From Zygnema cylindricum (lineage: Eukaryota; Streptophyta; Zygnematophyceae; Zygnematales; Zygnemataceae), in NCBI GenBank assembly GCA_037447655.1, contig JBBHKE010002149.1, positions 1-43,613 of the forward strand: a DNA stretch of 43,613 nt, given 5' to 3'. Both the position numbers and the translations under genes were made by a program. The first letter of the stretch is position 1. The number at the start of each line of letters is the position of its first letter. Below the pieces are notes generated by a model, which made no database searches, had not been told where the DNA came from, and worked only from the letters and a program-made list of their open reading frames with translations. Positions 40,236 to 43,613 of this stretch are shown here, one piece after another.

Positions 40236-42019
40236 TAATGTACAGAATATTAATTTACTTAGTTTGCTTCATTTTTTCAAATCCAGGTGCGTATAAAATT
40301 GCAAGATCTAAACGTACACTACCAGCTGTACCTATCAAAATCACTTGTCCAAACTGTGCCTATCGAAATCACTTGTCCACTTGTGACAGTGATTTGTTTT
40401 GAGACCGTGAGTTCGCACATGTCATCAAAAAGTGAAGTGTCTGTACATACGTGATGTGACGAGCCACAATCAACAATCCATTTTTTTTTGTTGGGTTGCA
40501 CCTGCCAAAAGCACTTGCCAAGCGACAAGTTAAACGCAAAAAAGATCTCCACGCCTTCTCTTCTTTTAAAAGTATTGTAGCCCATAAAATGTCCTCCACC
40601 TCTACCTTGGCGGCCTCCACGACCACTGTGGTAGCGAAGACGAGAACCGCCGCGACCACCATTCCGGCCGCCAACGTCTCCTCTACCGCCGCCGCCTCTA
40701 TTTTCGGCCTTCGAATATCATTGGGGGCTTATATGGCCCCATTTCACGCAAAAGTGACATTAGCGCTCCTTATCGGGATAAAAAGACACCATGTGACTAA
40801 GTTTGCTACACTGAAAGCATGCAATATTGGACAGATATGAATGTCTAGGCAGGAAAGGAGATCTCCTTGCCTTTTTTGTCCTTTTCCCCCTTTTCCCTTC
40901 GGATTTCCCCCTCCTTTTCCTCTTATTTCTCGAATTTAATTTAGATCGGGCGTTTTCGCTTACGTGGCATTAAGGGAACCGGTTGGTTAGGTTCCCCTAG
41001 ATGAGCTCCAACGATTTGCCTCTGTTCATTTAACGATTGTGATGATGGAATCCAAAGAATTGGAATCCCTCGATAACAGGATATCCCTTAAATGTATCAT
41101 TTTCTCCGGTGAAGCATGGTTGAACACTGATGCCCTATCATTTTCTTTAATAAATTTTCCCATATTTGTGTGTTGCTCGATAATAATTTTAAATCTCTTT
41201 GCGGCCTCATCGATAGATTCACTTGGTTTTACTTTGAAAGATGTATAATCGGTGTAAATGTGTTGTATTTTATTTTGAAGACTATTTTCAAAGTGATTTT
41301 CAAGAGCCACTCAAGAATCATGGGCAAATCTTCGTGTCACAAATAGATCATGTATAGAAGTGTTATATGATTAGAATAAATCGCCGACGTCGGAAAGATT
41401 TTCTTCGTCTACACTTGATAAGCCGTCCGATCCGAAGTAGGCATTTTCTTTACCCCTTTTACCATCTTCTAAAGCCGTTTTAGTTTAAATTGACCTTTGA
41501 TGTACTTCTTCCACGATTGATAATTCGTTCCATTGAAGATGAAAATCTTTTCGAACATAAATTCAACTTATTCGTTCCCTTCACTCCAATCATCAAATCG
41601 GAATCATCATCGATGGGAAGCTTTCCCCTTCCAATCATTTCCCTCCTCTCCTCCTCATCTACTTCCAGATCTCTAATGATTTGATCCGGATTTGGATCTT
41701 GAAATAACAGAGGTCTCACGCTGCAGTTCCCTTTGAAGATTTGCTGATCAACATAACGGAAAAGACCGTTCATCAAGTTTTGAAGACGATTTTCTATTGA
41801 CTGATCTTCCTTCTTCTGTTTCCCCTCATTCTTCTTCTATTGATCAAGCGGATCGGTCGGTAAATTTTCCTCAAAAGTCTTGTCGGTAAAAGTAAATAGA
41901 GTCTCTACTTCCGGATGTGATGTTGATTCAGATGAATCTGGAGGATCTAGATCCAGAGGTCGAGGAATTATTGGAGAAGGCATCATAGGAAAATGGATGT
42001 TCCTTTTATTTCTACCCAT
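40236..42019 (-). pseudogene. Element D gag and protease
   Basis: Gag starts MGRNKRNIHFPMMPSP at 42019, 46 bp after the primer site. A TAG at 41837-41839 and frame changes follow; recognisable blocks are NGLFRYVDQQIF, NHFENSLQNKIQHIYTDYTS, KPSESIDEAAKRFKIIIEQH and SPEKMIHLRDILL. The zinc-knuckle region at about 40,740-40,830 is degraded (CFQCSKLSHMV, CHFCVKWGH) and is followed by a Gly/Arg-rich tail. Protease reads KKWIVDCGSSHHVCTDTSLF (D-S-G changed to D-C-G). Next to it a 28-bp tandem duplication repeats the GQVISIGT coding segment. It stops at the junction with element H. Confidence 0.8.
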
Positions 42020-42064
42020 GGCGGCGAAATTAGCCACCTTTCTACACCTCAATGGAGCACACAA

Positions 42065-42076
42065 GCTCCGATACCA
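42065..42076 (-). other. Element D primer-binding site
   Basis: TGGTATCGGAGC on the minus strand, two bases inside the 5' LTR (LTR end at 42079). Same sequence as in element C. Confidence 0.87.
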
Positions 42077-42078
42077 CT

Positions 42079-42249
42079 TGAAGGATCTCCCAGAAAATCA
42101 AAATGCAAGATAACAACGTAAGCATTCATATAAATCACAAAAGAGAGAGCAGTCCACAGAAGCCAATATTTTCCTTGGATTTTTTCCCCATACAGATTAA
42201 GTTCCCCTCTCCCACTAAGTTTCAATAAATAGTACTAGAAACGTAACAT
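42079..42249 (-). repeat. Element D 5' LTR, part 1
   Basis: Homologous to 18138-18310. Interrupted by solo LTR F; bases 42245-42249, AACAT, are F's left TSD, one base different from the right copy. Confidence 0.85.
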
Positions 42250-43129
42250 TGTTGTTTTGAAATCTTTAGTCCTCACTAAGCCTTCTATGTGACGGGAGTG
42301 TCTTTTTGGTTCTTAGTTTATTTTGTTGAAAGTTGGTTCAATATGTACCATAATTAGTGTGACAATGAGCAGTGAAACAGTACACAGTGTATCACATTAG
42401 CGGGGCATGTGTCAGCAAACTGAGATGATACACTCTAAAAGAATCGGTTCAACGACTCAGATTCACCAAAAGACTGAGGTGTCACACAAAGTTTCATCTT
42501 GGATGAAACTTCTTAAAGATGGACGGCGGAGATTTGCTGCCGTTGGACGTTGGTCAACCGAGACCACGTCTATGTTTATTTGACGTGTTTTGTACAGTAT
42601 AGTGTGACATAACATATTCATGTTTTGTACATAGCGTGTTTTGTTTGATTGAGGACTTAGTTAATATTCATTATGTATGACATACCTTGACATATTTAGG
42701 TATCCTCCTTAGCTCATGTAGATATTATTGATGCATGGATGATATGCCTTCTTACCTTCGTTAGGATAGTGAGTGGTAATTAGCTTTCAGAAGGGTAGAT
42801 CTTTTTGGTATAAGAGTAGGGCTTAACCATTTCATAAGATAGGAACTTGTTGTATCAAATTATACTTTAGCATTTTGATATCTTTGACTAGGAGTTCCTC
42901 TCATATCTATATGCAGATCTTTGTGTAAATTTGCACTTGTGTTCCTCTTCGTATTATCTGCATTATGTCATATTTGTAGGCCATTTGGTTGCCTATTTTG
43001 TGTTTGACTGTGTTCCAAAGTTGAATTTTTTTCTGGACATCTGTGAGAGCTTCTAGCTTATATTAATTCTATGATGACTACTCCTTTCTCATCTTTATCT
43101 TCAGTAGGTGTAGTAGCCACATAAAAACA
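42250..43129 (+). mobile_element. Solo LTR F, relative of element B's LTR, with gag start codon
   Basis: 880 bp, TGTTGTTTTGAAATC to ATAAAAACA, inserted in D's 5' LTR; TSD AACAT/AACGT at 42245-42249 and 43130-43134 (the other LTR of D has AACGT at the empty site). Its start matches element B's LTR start (TGTTGTTTTGGAAAGCTTTAGTCCTC on B, one small indel). Near its end, an ATG at 43074 opens MTTPFSSLSSVGVVAT before a TAA, matching B's MTTPASSSSSVPAVVSEQ. Internal sequence was lost by LTR-LTR recombination. Confidence 0.8.
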
Positions 43130-43134
43130 AACGT

Positions 43135-43422
43135 CACTACTTCAAACTATAAAACCAAACCAAACATAAAGTGCGCACGAAGTGCCTACCAACTAAATCG
43201 TGTCTACACGTGAAACTACATAGTACCTAAAGTACTAATCAAACGTACACAAAGTGTACACACCAAACGACAACTGAACATGGTCTTCACAAAACCGAAT
43301 CTACAAAACCACCGGGGGAACGTAATGAAAATAAGCCAACCAAGACCACACCTCTGACGTAAAGACAAAATATGCGGCCGCGTGACAGACCGCAACGGCC
43401 GATTACAACTTTGGCTCTAACA
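43135..43422 (-). repeat. Element D 5' LTR, part 2
   Basis: Homologous to D's 3' LTR pieces at 18306-18328, 30114-30287 and 35756-35858 joined in order, so it shows the pre-insertion state for elements A and C. Ends CTCTAACA, followed by TSD CCATA at 43423-43427. Confidence 0.87.
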
Positions 43423-43427
43423 CCATA
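43423..43427. repeat. Right target-site duplication of element D (CCATA)
   Basis: Exact copy of 18133-18137. Confidence 0.85.
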
Positions 43428-43477
43428 CACTTGAAAACCCAAACCCAAACCCAAAACTTTTTAATTTTAAGCCTTCA

Positions 43478-43613
43478 AGCTAAGGGGGACAGGGGAGAAC
43501 AAAGAGGGGAGAGGAGGGGAAATGGGAAAAAAAAGGAGAGGGGAGAGGAAAATGGGAAAATAGACGAGGTAGGGCGAGTGGGAGGGAGGGAGGGATAGAG
43601 GGAGAGATGAATG
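43478..43613 (+). repeat. Purine-rich tract with G-quadruplex motif
   Basis: From about 43,478 to the window end the plus strand is almost all A and G. GGGAGGGAGGGAGGG at 43580-43594 is a canonical four-tract G-quadruplex motif with one-base loops, and further GGGG runs occur at 43,486-43,520. The sequence probably continues beyond the window. It could form triplex or quadruplex DNA; no gene seen. Confidence 0.7.

Larger units (their letters stand above)
18138..43422 (-). mobile_element. Element D: oldest Copia LTR retrotransposon, host of all nested insertions (25.3 kb span, ~3.5 kb of its own sequence)
   Basis: Minus-strand Copia element bounded by TGAAGGATC at 18138 and CTCTAACA at 43422, with TSD CCATA on both sides. 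In its transcription order: 5' LTR (43422 to 42079, split by solo LTR F), primer site, gag, protease, [Gypsy-like element H plus a deletion of integrase and most of RT], end of RT and RNase H, polypurine tract, and 3' LTR (35858 to 18138, split by elements C and A). The gag start MGRNKRN and the protease and RNase H are close relatives of those in A and C, so the three form one lineage that inserted into its own relatives. All coding parts are broken. Confidence 0.88.

Noticed and set aside
43435-43456. AAACCC repeats resembling telomeric DNA
   Set aside because: Only three units, and CCCAAA rather than the plant telomere unit CCCTAAA.

Overview
This 43.6 kb window is eukaryotic, intergenic, and almost entirely transposable-element (TE) sequence in many layers. 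I find no intact host gene, rRNA, convincing tRNA, CRISPR array or bacterial-type operon. Three LTR retrotransposons have a primer-binding site complementary to the 3' end of a plant-type initiator tRNA-Met (TGGTATCAGAGC or TGGTATCGGAGC; animal elements normally read TGGTAGCAGAGC). This points to a land plant or streptophyte alga. The species cannot be named from the sequence.

Left part, about 1-13,280: AT-rich DNA packed with small DNA transposons. (i) hAT-like MITEs with TAGTG...CACTA ends and arrays of the palindrome CGATATATCG; two carry perfect 8-bp target-site duplications (TSDs). (ii) A TA-flanked inverted-repeat family with CACCGTGAATCG-type ends, 166-489 bp, plus a 1.2 kb relative holding an exon-like segment. 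(iii) A Tourist-like MITE with TTA duplications. (iv) Two ~205-bp hAT ends in inverted orientation 9.3 kb apart, with a broken hAT transposase C-terminus near the right one. (v) Dispersed ~60-bp repeats, a GTAC-rich hairpin and a 75-bp foldback.

Middle part, about 13,280-18,137: higher-complexity DNA with one weak coding-like frame, then a Copia deletion derivative on the minus strand (gag joined to the end of RT and RNase H), then hAT-end and satellite fragments.

Right part, 18,138-43,422: one 25.3 kb nested block that can be fully unpacked from its TSDs. The oldest layer is Copia element D (minus strand; TSD CCATA). Its 3' LTR was split by Copia element A (plus; TSD AAAAC) and by Copia element C (minus; TSD CAGAG). 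Element A's gag was split by Copia element B (minus; TSD CTTTA). D's interior took a Gypsy-like element H, now truncated. D's 5' LTR took a solo LTR, F (TSD AACGT/AACAT). LTR divergence agrees with this order: B's LTRs are about 98% identical, those of A and C roughly 90%.

The most interesting biology is in B and F. In both, the gag start codon and first 16-19 codons lie inside the LTR. In B the primer-binding site is therefore inside the gag reading frame, and it matches the anticodon-stem region of initiator tRNA rather than its 3' end, resembling the Drosophila copia half-tRNA primer. The A/C/D family in the same block has a conventional layout. No element looks autonomous today; B is closest, with two in-frame TAG codons and one frameshift in RT. 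The window ends in a purine-rich tract with a canonical G-quadruplex motif.
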